Below are positions 9,601-17,962 of a stretch of DNA of 64,000 nt, in pieces. How positions within the stretch are numbered: the stretch's first letter is position 1; each line of letters opens with the position of its first letter. A program made the translations under genes and the position numbers. The notes below the pieces were generated by a model, which did not search any database, had not been told where the DNA came from, and saw nothing but the letters and a program-made list of their open reading frames with translations. Source of the DNA: Acidobacteria bacterium UBA7540 (lineage in GTDB: Bacteria > Acidobacteriota > Terriglobia > UBA7540); NCBI GenBank assembly GCA_002478145.1, contig DLMI01000129.1, forward strand, positions 1 through 64,000, given 5' to 3'.

Positions 9601-9779
9601 GCCATCTGGTCAGCAGAGAGGCCCGTGTAGCCCCACAGGACGGTTACAACCGGGATGTTGATGTTGGGAAAAATATCCTTGGGGGTGCGAATGATCGACA
9701 GGTCGCCCAAAATCATGATGACTATAGCCATCACTATGAAAGTGTATGGCCGTCGCAATGCTAATCGGACTATCCACAT
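6630..9779 (-). CDS. RND multidrug efflux inner-membrane transporter (AcrB family)
   Basis: Proton-driven inner-membrane pump, 1049 residues, full length for HAE1/AcrB-type RND proteins. The N-terminal first membrane helix is followed by FPNINIPVVTV, the usual start of the porter domain. The proton-relay pair is visible in GILVDDATVEVEN. The second half repeats the topology, with VYLLIVVNFQSWLDP and the closing GMVPMALSLGEGGEQNAPLG. The ATG at 9779 is preceded by GGGAGC. It follows the LysR gene by 53 bases and precedes the MFP gene, so all four are probably one transcript. The substrate is not deducible. Confidence 0.96.
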   Translation of the reverse strand: MWIVRLALRRPYTFIVMAIVIMILGDLSIIRTPKDIFPNINIPVVTVLWGYTGLSADQMANRIAVINQRSLTLTVNDIEHIESESLNGIAVIKIFFQPGANIAMAMSQVTAMSQTQLRQFPPGTTPPFIMQYSASTVPILQLGLSGQGLSEQRLFDLGANFIRVQLADVEGAAIPWPYGGKQRQVQVDLNTAAMQSKGLSPVDVVNAISAQNLILPSGTSKIGRYEYDVETNASPRTTAELNDLPVKTSGGTVIYVRDVAYVRDGFPPQTNIVRVNGQRAALMTAMKTGNASTLDIISRIKAELPVIQKGLPPQLQLHYLNDQSIFVRAAIKGVVREALIAALLTAAMILLFLGSWRSTIIIAVSIPLSILTSLVVLSALGETINIMTLGGFALAVGILVDDATVEVENINRNIAMNKQILVAILDGASQIAVPAFVSTLAICIVFVPMFFLTGVARHLFIPLAEAVSFAMLASYLLSRTLVPTMARYLLRGHEHDAQNLEAEAQRHFLARLQIRFEHLFEGLRGRYKGWLGTCLRHPAWLALGVLGAAAASFLLIPLIGQDFFPKVDSGQFTLHLRAPTGTRIEETARLCDFVENSIRQEIPPQEVTSIIDNIGLPYSGVNLVYSNSAPIGTGDADIMVALSEDHHPTAEYLRRLRLKLAQEYPGVTFYVLPSDMVSQILNFGLPAPINVQVVGQDLTANRRFAEGLMRKLKYIPGAVDLRIQEPFNLPRLQVDIDRTRSAQVGFTTSNVASDILVSLSGSFQTSPSFWLDPRTGVSYSVTTQTPQYRVEALQDLQNIPITSSAGAPPQILGNLASISRGASLAAVSHYNVQPVVNIYGAVQGRDLGGVARDLDRMVGESQKDLPRGSRTIVRGQIETMRSSFSGLLAGLVFSIVLVYLLIVVNFQSWLDPLIIISALPAGLAGILWFLFATHTTFSVPAMIGAIMCVGVATSNSILVVSFAKEKLQEGVNATGAALDAGFTRFRPVIMTALAMIIGMVPMALSLGEGGEQNAPLGRAVIGGLLFATVATLFFVPTVFSVVHGRRRIG

Positions 9780-9832
9780 AAAGCGAGAATTGCTCCCAAC
9801 TGATCTGTCTAGCTACTGAACCTCAGCCGGAC

Positions 9833-10732
9833 TTATTTCACCAGGGCACTTTGATGTGCCGTTTCGCGAACCACCTGAAGGAACGCTTGCAAAACCTCGG
9901 ATTGGTCATCCCGGCGCCAAGCAATGGCAATTTCCATAGTGGGCGCAGGCTCGGGTAGGCACTTGAAAACTACACCACGGTCGCCCATTTGGGTAACGGA
10001 CTCCGCAACCAGGGTGACGCCCATTCCGGCCGCCACCAAGTTGAGAATCGTCTGGAGCTGGCTCGCTTCCGCGCCTACGCGGAGGCTGAATCCGGCCCTC
10101 CTGCAAAGCCCAGCCACTTGATCATAAAAGCCGGGGGCGAGCTGACGCGGGGGCAACAGAAAGGCCTCCCCAGACAGATCGCCAAAGGTAATCTGATGTT
10201 TGTCGGCGAGAGGATGGTGCTCCGGAAGCGCTACAACTAACCTTTCTTCCAGGATCGGCTCAAAGGAGAGCATATCGTCACGGACCGGCAACCGCAACAG
10301 GCCCACATGGACTCGCCTCTGCCGCAGGTTTTGGATGAGTTCGGAAGTTTTCATCTCGTGGAGCTCAATTTCCACGCCCGGAAAGCGGTCGCGAAAGACT
10401 TTGAGGAAGGCAGGCAACAAGCTATAGGTTGCAGCACCCAGAAATCCGATGGCCAGCCTCCCAAACTCCCCGCGGCTCGCCCGCTGGGCCACCTCGACAG
10501 CGTGATTCAGTTGGGTGAGGGTCACGCGAGCTTCGTCAAGGAAGGCCCGACCGGGTTCGGTAAGCTGGACGCGCCGTTTGGTGCGCTGTAAGAGCTGAAC
10601 GCCTAGTTCTCCCTCCAGTCGGCGGATTTGCTGGCTCAAGGGCGGTTGGGCAATGCCCAGCCTCTGGGCCGCTCGGCCAAAATGTAACTCTTCTGCGACC
10701 GCAACAAAATAGCGCAAATGCCGGAGTTCCAT
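9833..10732 (-). CDS. LysR-family transcriptional regulator
   Basis: 299 residues from the ATG of MELRHLRYFVAVAEE, the family's usual beginning; an in-frame ATG 30 bases further upstream is less likely. The N-terminal helix-turn-helix (about residues 5-60) contains FGRAAQRLGIAQPPLSQQI. The C-terminal two-lobed effector-binding domain fits class LTTR proteins of the BenM/CatM kind. It is in the same direction as, and 53 bases ahead of, the RND pump gene, so it may be co-transcribed with its target. This differs from the common divergent LysR arrangement. The effector is unknown. Confidence 0.94.
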   Translation of the reverse strand: MELRHLRYFVAVAEELHFGRAAQRLGIAQPPLSQQIRRLEGELGVQLLQRTKRRVQLTEPGRAFLDEARVTLTQLNHAVEVAQRASRGEFGRLAIGFLGAATYSLLPAFLKVFRDRFPGVEIELHEMKTSELIQNLRQRRVHVGLLRLPVRDDMLSFEPILEERLVVALPEHHPLADKHQITFGDLSGEAFLLPPRQLAPGFYDQVAGLCRRAGFSLRVGAEASQLQTILNLVAAGMGVTLVAESVTQMGDRGVVFKCLPEPAPTMEIAIAWRRDDQSEVLQAFLQVVRETAHQSALVK

Positions 10733-10752
10733 GTGTAATACCTGCAAGGTCT

Positions 10753-10771
10753 TAATATACAACGACTATTA
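10753..10771. promoter_or_regulatory. Possible LysR box upstream of lysR
   Basis: TAATA and TATTA arms separated by nine bases, of the T-N11-A type bound by LysR proteins, ending 21 bases before the lysR start codon. This suits autoregulation of the efflux operon. It is a pattern match only. Confidence 0.35.
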
Positions 10772-11005
10772 TTTCATTCATACTTAAAATTTCGCGCCCA
10801 GACTGCCACCCGGTGCGCCAGGAGTGCCTTGCGGCTTCATTCGGCATTGGTGGAAGCCAAAGAGAATCTACCTCTTGCGGAAGGCCCTTACTCAGCGGGA
10901 TCGGAAACATCCTCTGCCTTTCCCAGGGTTCGCGGCAAACACGGCGGGGTGCGCATGATGGAAAAAGTCAGACTCTGCGCCTGGCAGGACTACGGTGGAA
11001 AACCC

Positions 11006-11965
11006 TTACGAACTGCCGATCAGGATTCCAGTGAGAAACACCAGCACTCCACCCACAACAACTTGGAACGCAGCGGCAAGGAAGGGGGTATCCATGTAGC
11101 GGTGACGCACGAAGCTTATGGCCGCCAGCTCAGCGGCCACGATCGCAACAGCCACGCTGGTGGCAACCCTGAAATCAGAAATAAGAAAAGGCAGCGTGTG
11201 CCCGATCCCTCCGGCGGTGGTCATCAGCCCGCAGATAAGTCCCCGCACCCAAGGGCGGCCGCGCCCGGTAAGGGAGCCATCGTCCGAGAGAGCCTCGGCG
11301 AAACCCATGGAAATCCCTGCCCCAACGGAGGCGGCGAGGCCGACCAGAAAAGCGTCCCAGCTCTTGTGCGTGGCGAAGGCGGCGGCGAACAGGGGCGCCA
11401 GAGTGGAAACGGAGCCGTCCATTAAACCCGCCAGACCCGGCTGGACAATCTGGAGCATGAACAGGCGGCGTTGCGCAGCTTCCTCCTGCGCGCGGGTCTC
11501 CGGCGTGAGGTGCTTCATCTCGAGTGATTCAGCAAGGGCAGAGTGTTTGCGCTCGGCCTCCGCCAGGTCGCCCAGCAGCTTCCGGGTGGAGGCGTCCGTC
11601 ACTCTCTGCATGGCACGCTCGTAAAACCGCCGGGTCTCCAGTTCCATGATCTCCGCTTGCTTCCTCACCACATCAATGCGCAGCGGCCGAATGAGCCAGA
11701 CGGGACGGCGATCCACAAACCCTTTCACGTCCTGGCGGCGGATCAGGGGAATATGCTCGCCGAAGCGCTGCCGGTAAGTCTCAATCAGGCTCCGGCGATG
11801 CCCGGATTCCTCCTCCTGCATCTCCTCAAACATCTGCGCCGTGGCAGGGTAACTCTCGCGCAGGCCATCGACGAAGTCGCCATAGATGCGACCGTCTTCC
11901 TCTTCCAGGGCAATGGCCAAGGCGAGGATTTCCCGCTCGGAAAGGTCTTTGAAATTTCGCGCCAT
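11006..11965 (-). CDS. mbfA: Membrane-bound ferritin / VIT-type iron exporter (MbfA-like)
   Basis: 319 residues with two domains. Residues about 1-165 are ferritin/rubrerythrin-like, with metal-ligand motifs LEEEDGRIYGDF, EEESGH, METRRFYE-like ELETRRFYERAM and EAERKHSAL. Residues about 175-319 are a CCC1/VIT1 membrane domain with GLMDGSVSTLAPLFAAA and GISMGFAEALSDDG. In alphaproteobacteria proteins of this architecture export iron and protect against peroxide; the same role here is inferred. GGGGGC lies ahead of the ATG at 11965. The gene stands alone: the regulator downstream belongs to the efflux operon. Confidence 0.9.
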   Translation of the reverse strand: MARNFKDLSEREILALAIALEEEDGRIYGDFVDGLRESYPATAQMFEEMQEEESGHRRSLIETYRQRFGEHIPLIRRQDVKGFVDRRPVWLIRPLRIDVVRKQAEIMELETRRFYERAMQRVTDASTRKLLGDLAEAERKHSALAESLEMKHLTPETRAQEEAAQRRLFMLQIVQPGLAGLMDGSVSTLAPLFAAAFATHKSWDAFLVGLAASVGAGISMGFAEALSDDGSLTGRGRPWVRGLICGLMTTAGGIGHTLPFLISDFRVATSVAVAIVAAELAAISFVRHRYMDTPFLAAAFQVVVGGVLVFLTGILIGSS

Positions 11966-12055
11966 GAACGTGCCCCCAACGTAGCGCGGACCTTCGGTTT
12001 TGAAGTCCGCGGCTCTTCTCTAGTGATGCGTTCGCCGTTTTGTATTCTAGCACTT

Positions 12056-12218
12056 GTAGCGCGGGCGTCTCGCCCGCAGTCGCGCTTCCATACGCGGAGT
12101 GTCGCAGGCATTAAGAATTGGCGTATACTTTCCCCACTTCATGGTAGCGGGGCAGTTTGACGTAGAGGCGGCTTTACGCCGCCATTTGGTGATCCCGCCT
12201 TGCGGGATCGCCGCTACC
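12056..12218. repeat. GTAG..CTAC palindromes upstream of the isomerase gene
   Basis: A single hairpin GCGGGCGTCTCGCCCGC lies near 12061-12077. A double-hairpin unit lies at 12162-12218: it begins GTAG, contains GGCGGCTTTACGCCGCC and GATCCCGCCTTGCGGGATC, and ends CTAC. The same architecture occurs at 20196-20254 and 20806-20860. The unit ends 11 bases before the ribosome binding site of the next gene. Confidence 0.75.
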
Positions 12219-12241
12219 ACTTCATCAAGGAGGAATCATTC

Positions 12242-13369
12242 ATGGCTGAGAGTACTGGTTCTGGCTCGGTAAGTCGTAGAAGTTTTCTTGCCACCACGGG
12301 CAGCATGATCGCGGCGACCCCGCTCGCTGGCACCCTGGCTTCAAAGGCAGTGGAAGCGCCGGAGGCTTTTCCGGCCGCTCCCGCCGCCGAAAAGGCAGTT
12401 CCCAAAATTCCCATCGGCGTCTTCGATCCTGTTTACGGCGACCTATCACTCGACGAGATGCTCGAGAAGATCAGCGCCCTGGGGATTGAAGCAGTCGAGA
12501 TCGGCACGGGCGGATATCCGGGCGCCAAGCATTGCCCCGTCGCCGATCTCCTGGCGGACCCTGCCAAGGCCAAAGCCTGGAAAAAGAAATTCGAGGACCG
12601 CAACATTCTCGTGGCCACACTGAGTTGCCACGGAAATCCTGTTCATCCCAACCCCGAGATCGCCAAGCAGTACGACGACTCGTTCCGCGGCACCGTCCTG
12701 CTGGCAGAACGATTGGAAGTTCCGGTGATCGTCACCTTTTCGGGCTGCCCGGGCGATTCACCGACAGCGAAACATCCCAACTGGGTTACGTACCGGTGGC
12801 CGCCCGACTATGAGGAAGTCGTCAACTGGCAGTGGGAGAAGGTGGTAATCCCTTACTGGCGGGAAACGGTGAAATTTGCGCGCCAGCACGGCGTCAAACG
12901 GATCGCGCTCGAAATGCATCCGGGCTTTGTGGTTTACAACCCGTTCACGCTGCTGAAGCTGCGCGAGGCGGTGGGAGAGGAAATCGGAGCGAATTGCGAT
13001 CTTAGCCACCTCTTCTGGCAGGGCTGCGATCCGGTGGTGGTCATCCACTTTCTTGGCAAACAAGGCGCTATCTACCACGCCCACATGAAGGATACGGTAG
13101 TCTTCAAGGACAATGCCGCCACGACCGGCGTCCTCAATTTCTCCGCCGACCCAGCCAAATTCGCGCAAGGTTCGGTCATCTTCCGCGCGGTTGGATATGG
13201 TCATGGCGCGCAACTCTGGAAGGATGTCGTAAAAGCTTACATGGACATCGGCTTCCAGGGCATCATGAGCATCGAAAACGAGGACCCGATACTGCCGGGC
13301 GAGGTTGGGGTCGAGCGCGCAGCCTTTGTGCTCAAAAACGTTCGCGCCGAACTGTTGGAAGGAAAGTGA
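12242..13369 (+). CDS. Tat-exported sugar phosphate isomerase/epimerase-like protein
   Basis: 375 residues from the ATG at 12242, which has AAGGAGGA 8-10 bases upstream. The N-terminus has a twin-arginine signal, SRRSFLATTG, followed by a hydrophobic stretch and an Ala-rich cleavage region. The mature part is an AP-endonuclease-2-type TIM barrel: GVFDPVYGDLSLDEMLEKI, LGIEAVEIGTGGYPG, ALEMHPGFVVYNP, and NCDLSHLFWQGCDP with likely metal-ligand His and Glu residues. Enzymes of this fold isomerise or epimerise sugars, but the substrate is not readable. The Tat signal suggests a folded, metal-bound enzyme acting in the periplasm. It stands alone. Confidence 0.88.
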   Translation: MAESTGSGSVSRRSFLATTGSMIAATPLAGTLASKAVEAPEAFPAAPAAEKAVPKIPIGVFDPVYGDLSLDEMLEKISALGIEAVEIGTGGYPGAKHCPVADLLADPAKAKAWKKKFEDRNILVATLSCHGNPVHPNPEIAKQYDDSFRGTVLLAERLEVPVIVTFSGCPGDSPTAKHPNWVTYRWPPDYEEVVNWQWEKVVIPYWRETVKFARQHGVKRIALEMHPGFVVYNPFTLLKLREAVGEEIGANCDLSHLFWQGCDPVVVIHFLGKQGAIYHAHMKDTVVFKDNAATTGVLNFSADPAKFAQGSVIFRAVGYGHGAQLWKDVVKAYMDIGFQGIMSIENEDPILPGEVGVERAAFVLKNVRAELLEGK

Positions 13370-13861
13370 CAGGGAGTAAGAAGAAGGCAGAGGTCGGCAG
13401 TCAGGGCCGGCGAGCCTCCCCTTTTCTTGCGCCAGAAGTCTGAGCGTTGTAGAGATGCTCAAAGAGGAGGCTACTCTGCACGGCGAAATCGACCGTCCCA
13501 GTCGACAAAGAACTGGTTTCCCATTTTTCCCTTGCGTGTCATTTTTCTTGAGATGTTCTGTCTCAGCAGAACATTATCCCAATGATTTTCAAGGGATTGG
13601 AAGGGTTAAATGATATATATGTATTGACACATATGTGTATCGTTTTGACACACTCGGCGGCCCGCGCCCTTGATGATAGGCTACACTTCTAGACAGTCTG
13701 AGCTTCCGCTGCGGCCTGATGCAATTTCTCCGGGAATTTCGGCAGGACGGGCTTTCTGCTGATCGCACAGTCGCAGAGTTTCGCTCTGCGCCGGCCGGCG
13801 ATAGCTGCGTGTGGTACACTCCGCAAATCTGGAATGTTGCCGGTCACCGGGAGGTGCGCGT
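13370..13861 (+). other. Gene-free stretch upstream of the SpoIIE-type phosphatase
   Basis: No credible gene is seen. It holds an inverted repeat TGTTCTG-N6-CAGAACA at 13554-13573 and, further on, an AT-rich segment with the perfect palindrome ACACATATGTGT next to two TTGACA-like hexamers (about 13624-13650). These may be operator or promoter parts of the following gene, but no clean -10 is placed. Confidence 0.5.
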
Positions 13862-15265
13862 TTGGAAGATCAGGTTCTGATGATGCTTCGCGGCCAAGTC
13901 AGCGGCATCATCCTGGGTACCGTTTTTCTGTTCATCGGTCTGGCTGCCTGCGGCATCGCTGTGGTTCGTGGTGGCGGCAGAATTCGCATCCTTATATGGT
14001 TTGGGATCTTCAGTGCGATGTATGGCGCCCGCATACTGGCGCAGATGCCCGCAGCGTTTAGTCTACTGCCACGGTCAACCTGGGCCAGTCGCCATTACGT
14101 GATAGCGATTATCACGTACCTGATCCTTATTCCCGCGCTACTTTTCTGGCTGGAGCTAAGCCTCGGAAAGCTGCGTCGCTTTTTGCAGATCACGGTTATC
14201 GCGGCGTCGGTGATCGGCATTGCCGGCGTTTGCTCAGCCTTCATTACCGAATCGCCCTACAAATTCATGCCCTATAACAATCTACTGGCGATCTGGTGCT
14301 TTCTGACACTCGCGGTGGTAAACGCTGTTCCAAGTTTGGCCAAGAGATTCATGGTCATCCGAAGCCGGATTGCCGCAATCGGCACGCTGGTCCTGGCGGT
14401 TGCAGTCCTCTACGCCAATTTGCAGTTCCTTTTCCACCTCCCTTACTATCCTTTCTTCGAGCCGCTGGCGTTCGCGGTGTTTGTCTTCTCGCTCGGATAC
14501 GTAGCCGCAGAGAAGATCTTCGCCGACGAGCGCCGCCTGCTCTCCATTGAAAACGAACTCGAGATCGCCCGCGAGATACAGAGTTCGATTCTTCCGGGCT
14601 GCGCTCCCGAACTCAAGAGCCTTCGTATCAATGCCGCTTATCGTCCTATGACCGCCGTCGCCGGCGATTTCTACGAGTTTGTTCCCGTCGACCAGAACCG
14701 GGTTGGCTTCCTCGTGGCTGACGTCTCCGGACACGGTGTCCCAGCCGCGCTCATCGCAGCGATGATCAAGGTGGCGATGCAATCGGTCGTGTCTTCCGCA
14801 CATGACCCGCCAGAAGTACTGCGCGGGTTGAATCGTATCCTCTCTGGCCAACTGCGGGGCCAGTTAATTTCCGCCGCCTATTTGTGGCTCGATACGGAGA
14901 TTCGCAAGGCGTCGTACTCGGCCGCGGGACATCCACCGCTTCTGTGCTGGCGGGAGGGTAAGCTGGAGCGTATCGAAAGCAACGGTCTACTGTTTGGAGT
15001 CAGGTCGGATTCCGACTATCCCGTTTGTGAGATGCCGCTCCACTCAGGCGACCGCTTCCTGCTTTACACCGACGGTGTCGTTGAGCCCGAGAATGCCGTC
15101 GGCGAACCTTTTGGCGATCGCAAGCTTGAACAAGTCGTTCGCAACAATCACTCGCTCCCGCCTTCTGAGTTGTCGGAGCAACTGCTCTCAGAGATACGCC
15201 ACTGGCAACCTGCTTCCGTGACCCAGCAGGATGACATCACGCTCATTATCATAGACGTCGTTTAG
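13862..15265 (+). CDS. Membrane-anchored SpoIIE/RsbU-type PP2C phosphatase
   Basis: 467 residues from a TTG at 13862, chosen because GGGAGG lies seven bases upstream; a GTG at 13811 is an alternative. The N-terminal half has about seven membrane segments, such as GIILGTVFLFIGLAACGIA and YVIAIITYLILIPALLFWL. The C-terminal half (from about residue 225) is a SpoIIE phosphatase domain: EIAREIQSSILPG, AGDFYEFV and LVADVSGHGVPAALIAAMIK carry the metal-binding Asp residues, and LLYTDGVVEPEN closes it. Such proteins dephosphorylate anti-sigma-factor antagonists. No partner-switch gene is adjacent, so its target must lie elsewhere. Confidence 0.92.
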   Translation: MEDQVLMMLRGQVSGIILGTVFLFIGLAACGIAVVRGGGRIRILIWFGIFSAMYGARILAQMPAAFSLLPRSTWASRHYVIAIITYLILIPALLFWLELSLGKLRRFLQITVIAASVIGIAGVCSAFITESPYKFMPYNNLLAIWCFLTLAVVNAVPSLAKRFMVIRSRIAAIGTLVLAVAVLYANLQFLFHLPYYPFFEPLAFAVFVFSLGYVAAEKIFADERRLLSIENELEIAREIQSSILPGCAPELKSLRINAAYRPMTAVAGDFYEFVPVDQNRVGFLVADVSGHGVPAALIAAMIKVAMQSVVSSAHDPPEVLRGLNRILSGQLRGQLISAAYLWLDTEIRKASYSAAGHPPLLCWREGKLERIESNGLLFGVRSDSDYPVCEMPLHSGDRFLLYTDGVVEPENAVGEPFGDRKLEQVVRNNHSLPPSELSEQLLSEIRHWQPASVTQQDDITLIIIDVV

Positions 15266-15425
15266 TCACGCTGGAATGCCAATACTGGCGACGCTAAAGC
15301 AAGTCTGGCGTGAATCCGACGATTCTGGGCGACTGGTCGCCCACTCGGAAAGAATGCTCCGCGCCCGGGGCCGGCATCGTTTAGCCTGGGGGGCCATGAC
15401 CCAACGGCGCGGTGTTGCCAATCAT

Positions 15426-15501
15426 CCCTCCATCGCCGGCGCGAATACGTGAGCGCAGTTATGCAACCCCGTGCTTGTGTCACTTCGCGAGCGTCACGGC
15501 G
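15426..15501. repeat. Copy 1 of a ~75-bp repeat at a gene 3' end
   Basis: This segment matches 23900-23974 with about four substitutions and one single-base gap. Both copies overlap the last codons and stop of a minus-strand gene and extend into the 3' flank. In the other copy the shared bases encode the terminal VTLAK of a glycoside hydrolase; here they lie mostly after the stop. Confidence 0.85.
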
Positions 15502-16210
15502 TCGCCTCAGCCGGCGCAGGGTTTGTATCGCCCTCTGGAACTGGCGCTTTCGCAGCAGCGCTGGCTCCGGGCCTCGTCAAGAGAAACAGGGCACGCCCGC
15601 TGATTTCCTCGTCGAATTCGCCACCGCGTCCCTCGAATGCCAGCCTTATTCCTTCCACTTGGTGTTCGGGAGGCACTTTGCCGAGGGCGCAGTTCACTTG
15701 CAGCGTCGCGTTTTTCGCTAACCCCAACACCGGAAGCAGGCGGATGCGCAGCACGGCCAGGCCGCCTGCGGGCATGGGGCCAGAGAACATCTCCGAACGC
15801 CTGGGGCCGAACTGTGGGGGGCCTAATGCCCGGCCCTCGCGCATGAGCGCACCCGGCGCGATACCGTAGGAATCAAAACTGACGAGTTCGCTCGCCACCC
15901 AGACACCTGTCTCAAGCACATCTCCACTCGAGGACTTCCGGGTGTAAGTCCCCGCCGCCGTCACCGACTTGCTTTGCGGAGCGAGCGTGCCTGCGCCGCT
16001 CAGCTCGTAACTCGCGCCATCGGCGGACTTGACCACCGCCGGACAGGCGGAAGAGTCACCGGAATCGCAAAGAAACCCCGAGCCGACCAGGAGGGTGTAA
16101 TCACTATTGCTGGTTTGGGCTATCGCCGGAACAACCGCCAGAAATATAGTCAGGCTCGGCAGTGCCACCCACGCGATGACCCGGTTCAGAAATACCCGTT
16201 GGCATGACAT
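15494..16210 (-). CDS. Secreted protein of unknown function
   Basis: 238 residues from the ATG at 16210, which has GGGAGGAG five bases upstream; a longer frame to 16291 lacks support. The signal peptide has AWVALPSLTIFLAVVPAIAQ and ends at an AQT-like site. The mature part contains two Cys residues near its start (FLCDSGDSSAC), possibly a disulfide, then a beta-rich domain with SYELSGAGTLAPQSKSVT and AGTYTRKSSSGDVLETGVW. The C-terminus is Ala/Pro-rich. No known family is recognised. The 3' end overlaps a repeat shared with the hydrolase gene at 23953. Confidence 0.7.
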   Translation of the reverse strand: MSCQRVFLNRVIAWVALPSLTIFLAVVPAIAQTSNSDYTLLVGSGFLCDSGDSSACPAVVKSADGASYELSGAGTLAPQSKSVTAAGTYTRKSSSGDVLETGVWVASELVSFDSYGIAPGALMREGRALGPPQFGPRRSEMFSGPMPAGGLAVLRIRLLPVLGLAKNATLQVNCALGKVPPEHQVEGIRLAFEGRGGEFDEEISGRALFLLTRPGASAAAKAPVPEGDTNPAPAEATP

Positions 16211-16491
16211 AATCTCCTCCCGTCGTCGGCGCAAGCTAAACGGAAGCCGCAAGCCTTTGACCCTCGGTAGCGGGGGAATAGTGCGGCCCACAGGGAAAGC
16301 AATAGGCCGCTGGTCGCGCGCACAATGAACCGTCCCGCCCTGTTAGAGGCGGATGAGCATGCTTAGGATAACGCAGATCTACACTCTGCCACTCCCGCTC
16401 GCAAGTTTCTGAGCGGTTGGGTGCGGGCTGCGCGTCGCGAACCCGCGCAGTCGCACAGAGCATCAGCGTGAGCAAGAAAAGTCGTTGTGTG

Positions 16492-17688
16492 TTACCTCAT
16501 GACTAAAAACGCGTACGGCATTGCGGGCCGCAGGAAGCCGTGAGACACACCGCTCGCGTCAATGTAGTATCCCGTGATCGCCCCCACTGGGTTGATAGTC
16601 AAGGGAAAAGTGCCCTGGTCGGTGCCTGTGCCTGCACCCGGAACATCGAACTTGGTGATTATGCCGTCAGGAGCGCGCACGAAGCCGTGAGACACATCGT
16701 CCCCGTCCACATAGAAACTCGTGATCGCTCCCGCCGGGTTCATGATCATGTACCCTATGAGGCCCTGCCAGGCGCCTGTGCCCGCCCCAGGGACATCGAA
16801 ACTTCTGACTGTGCCGTCGGGAGCGCGCAGACAGCCATGCCACACATTGTTCGCATCTCCGTAGGTACATGAGATCGTCCCCTCCGGGCTGATGCTGTAG
16901 CCCTGGGTGCCCTGCCAGGCGCCTGTGCCTGCGTGCGGATCGTCGAAGGTAACAAACCTGCCATCCCAAGTGCGCAGGTAGCCGTGAAACACACTGTTCG
17001 CATCTTGGTAACTTCCCGTGCTCGCCCCGTCCGGGATGATGGCGTTGAATACGCCGGGGTCAGTGCCCTCGCCGGCGATCGGAGCCATGCCCGGAGGATC
17101 AAATGTGGTCAAGGTGCCGTCAGGGGCGCGCAGGAGGCCGTGCCACACCCCGCTCGCATCTTCGTAGGTCCCCAGGATCAACCCCGCCGGGGTGATGCTG
17201 AGACCTGCGGTGCCTTGCCAGGCGCCTGTGCCCGCCCACGGAGCCTCGAAGGTCGTGAACTTGCCGTCAGGTGCGCGCAGGTAGCCGTGATACACGTTGT
17301 TCGAGTCTACGAAGCACCCCGTGACCGCCCCCTCCCGGTTCATGCCCCGGGCCTCGATAGTACCCTGGCCGGGGCCTTTGCCCGCGCCCGGAGGATCGAA
17401 CTTGGTGATTTTGCCGTCAGGGGCGCGCACGAAGCCGTGATACACATTGCCCGCGTCAATGTACCACCCCGAGATCGCCCCGTCCAGGATGACGCCGAAT
17501 GGAAAAGTACCCTGGCCGGCGCCTGTGCCCGCCCAAGGAGCGTCGAATGTGATGATGGTGGGCCTGGGCTCGTGAGCGCTCCCGGAAAGGCCCAGCCCCA
17601 GCATGCACAGGGCCAGGCAAAGGGCGAGCGCTCCTTCCCGTCGCACTGCCGAACAGAATTGGTAAAAAGTAATATGGTTCGTCATCAT
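16492..17688 (-). CDS. Secreted tandem-repeat protein, HAF-like
   Basis: 398 residues, ATG at 17688 with AGGAGATT upstream. After a signal peptide (ALALCLALCMLGLGLSGSA) almost the whole protein is built of about six complete units of roughly 48-50 residues plus partial end units. Each unit has a strand like GAITGYYIDASGVSHGF followed by LRAPDGKFTTFEAP and a GTGAWQGT turn. This resembles the extracellular HAF repeat family and suggests a beta-propeller or solenoid. The function is unknown; surface or secreted binding is likely. Units are highly alike in DNA too, so the copy number may vary. Confidence 0.82.
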   Translation of the reverse strand: MMTNHITFYQFCSAVRREGALALCLALCMLGLGLSGSAHEPRPTIITFDAPWAGTGAGQGTFPFGVILDGAISGWYIDAGNVYHGFVRAPDGKITKFDPPGAGKGPGQGTIEARGMNREGAVTGCFVDSNNVYHGYLRAPDGKFTTFEAPWAGTGAWQGTAGLSITPAGLILGTYEDASGVWHGLLRAPDGTLTTFDPPGMAPIAGEGTDPGVFNAIIPDGASTGSYQDANSVFHGYLRTWDGRFVTFDDPHAGTGAWQGTQGYSISPEGTISCTYGDANNVWHGCLRAPDGTVRSFDVPGAGTGAWQGLIGYMIMNPAGAITSFYVDGDDVSHGFVRAPDGIITKFDVPGAGTGTDQGTFPLTINPVGAITGYYIDASGVSHGFLRPAMPYAFLVMR

Positions 17689-17910
17689 TGGTTAATCTCC
17701 TTTTGGCTTATCTCTGCCAGGATTTCCGTGGTCAGAAATAGGGTTCGGTAGATTGCTCTCAACGTGAGGAGCTCACCTTCCGCGAGCACTTTCCGGCAGC
17801 CACGTGCAGGCATCAATGCCCTGGGTGTCATGCGATCGTCATCTCTAGGTCGCGAGCTAGCTCGCTGGGTAGAAACGGGTTGTAACCAGATGTACTCTCA
17901 GAAAAATGCC

Positions 17911-17938
17911 TTGACTGGGCTTATGCGAGTGGTAAACT
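17911..17938 (+). promoter_or_regulatory. Sigma-70-like promoter of the winged-helix/TPR gene
   Basis: TTGACT at 17911-17916 and TAAACT at 17933-17938 are separated by 16 bases. The start site would be near 17945, 18 bases before the ATG, with GGGAGA at 17951 as ribosome binding site. Confidence 0.5.
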
Positions 17939-17962
17939 CCTACCAATGCTGGGAGACGGCCT

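Noticed and set aside
8826..9764. Long plus-strand frame of 312 codons opposite the RND pump gene
   Set aside because: It is antisense to a full-length, well-conserved pump gene; its product is rich in Arg, His and Gly with no domain, as expected of a shadow in GC-rich DNA.
13624..13660. Complete promoter at the TTGACA-like hexamers upstream of the SpoIIE-type gene
   Set aside because: No acceptable -10 hexamer is found 15-19 bases downstream of either hexamer.
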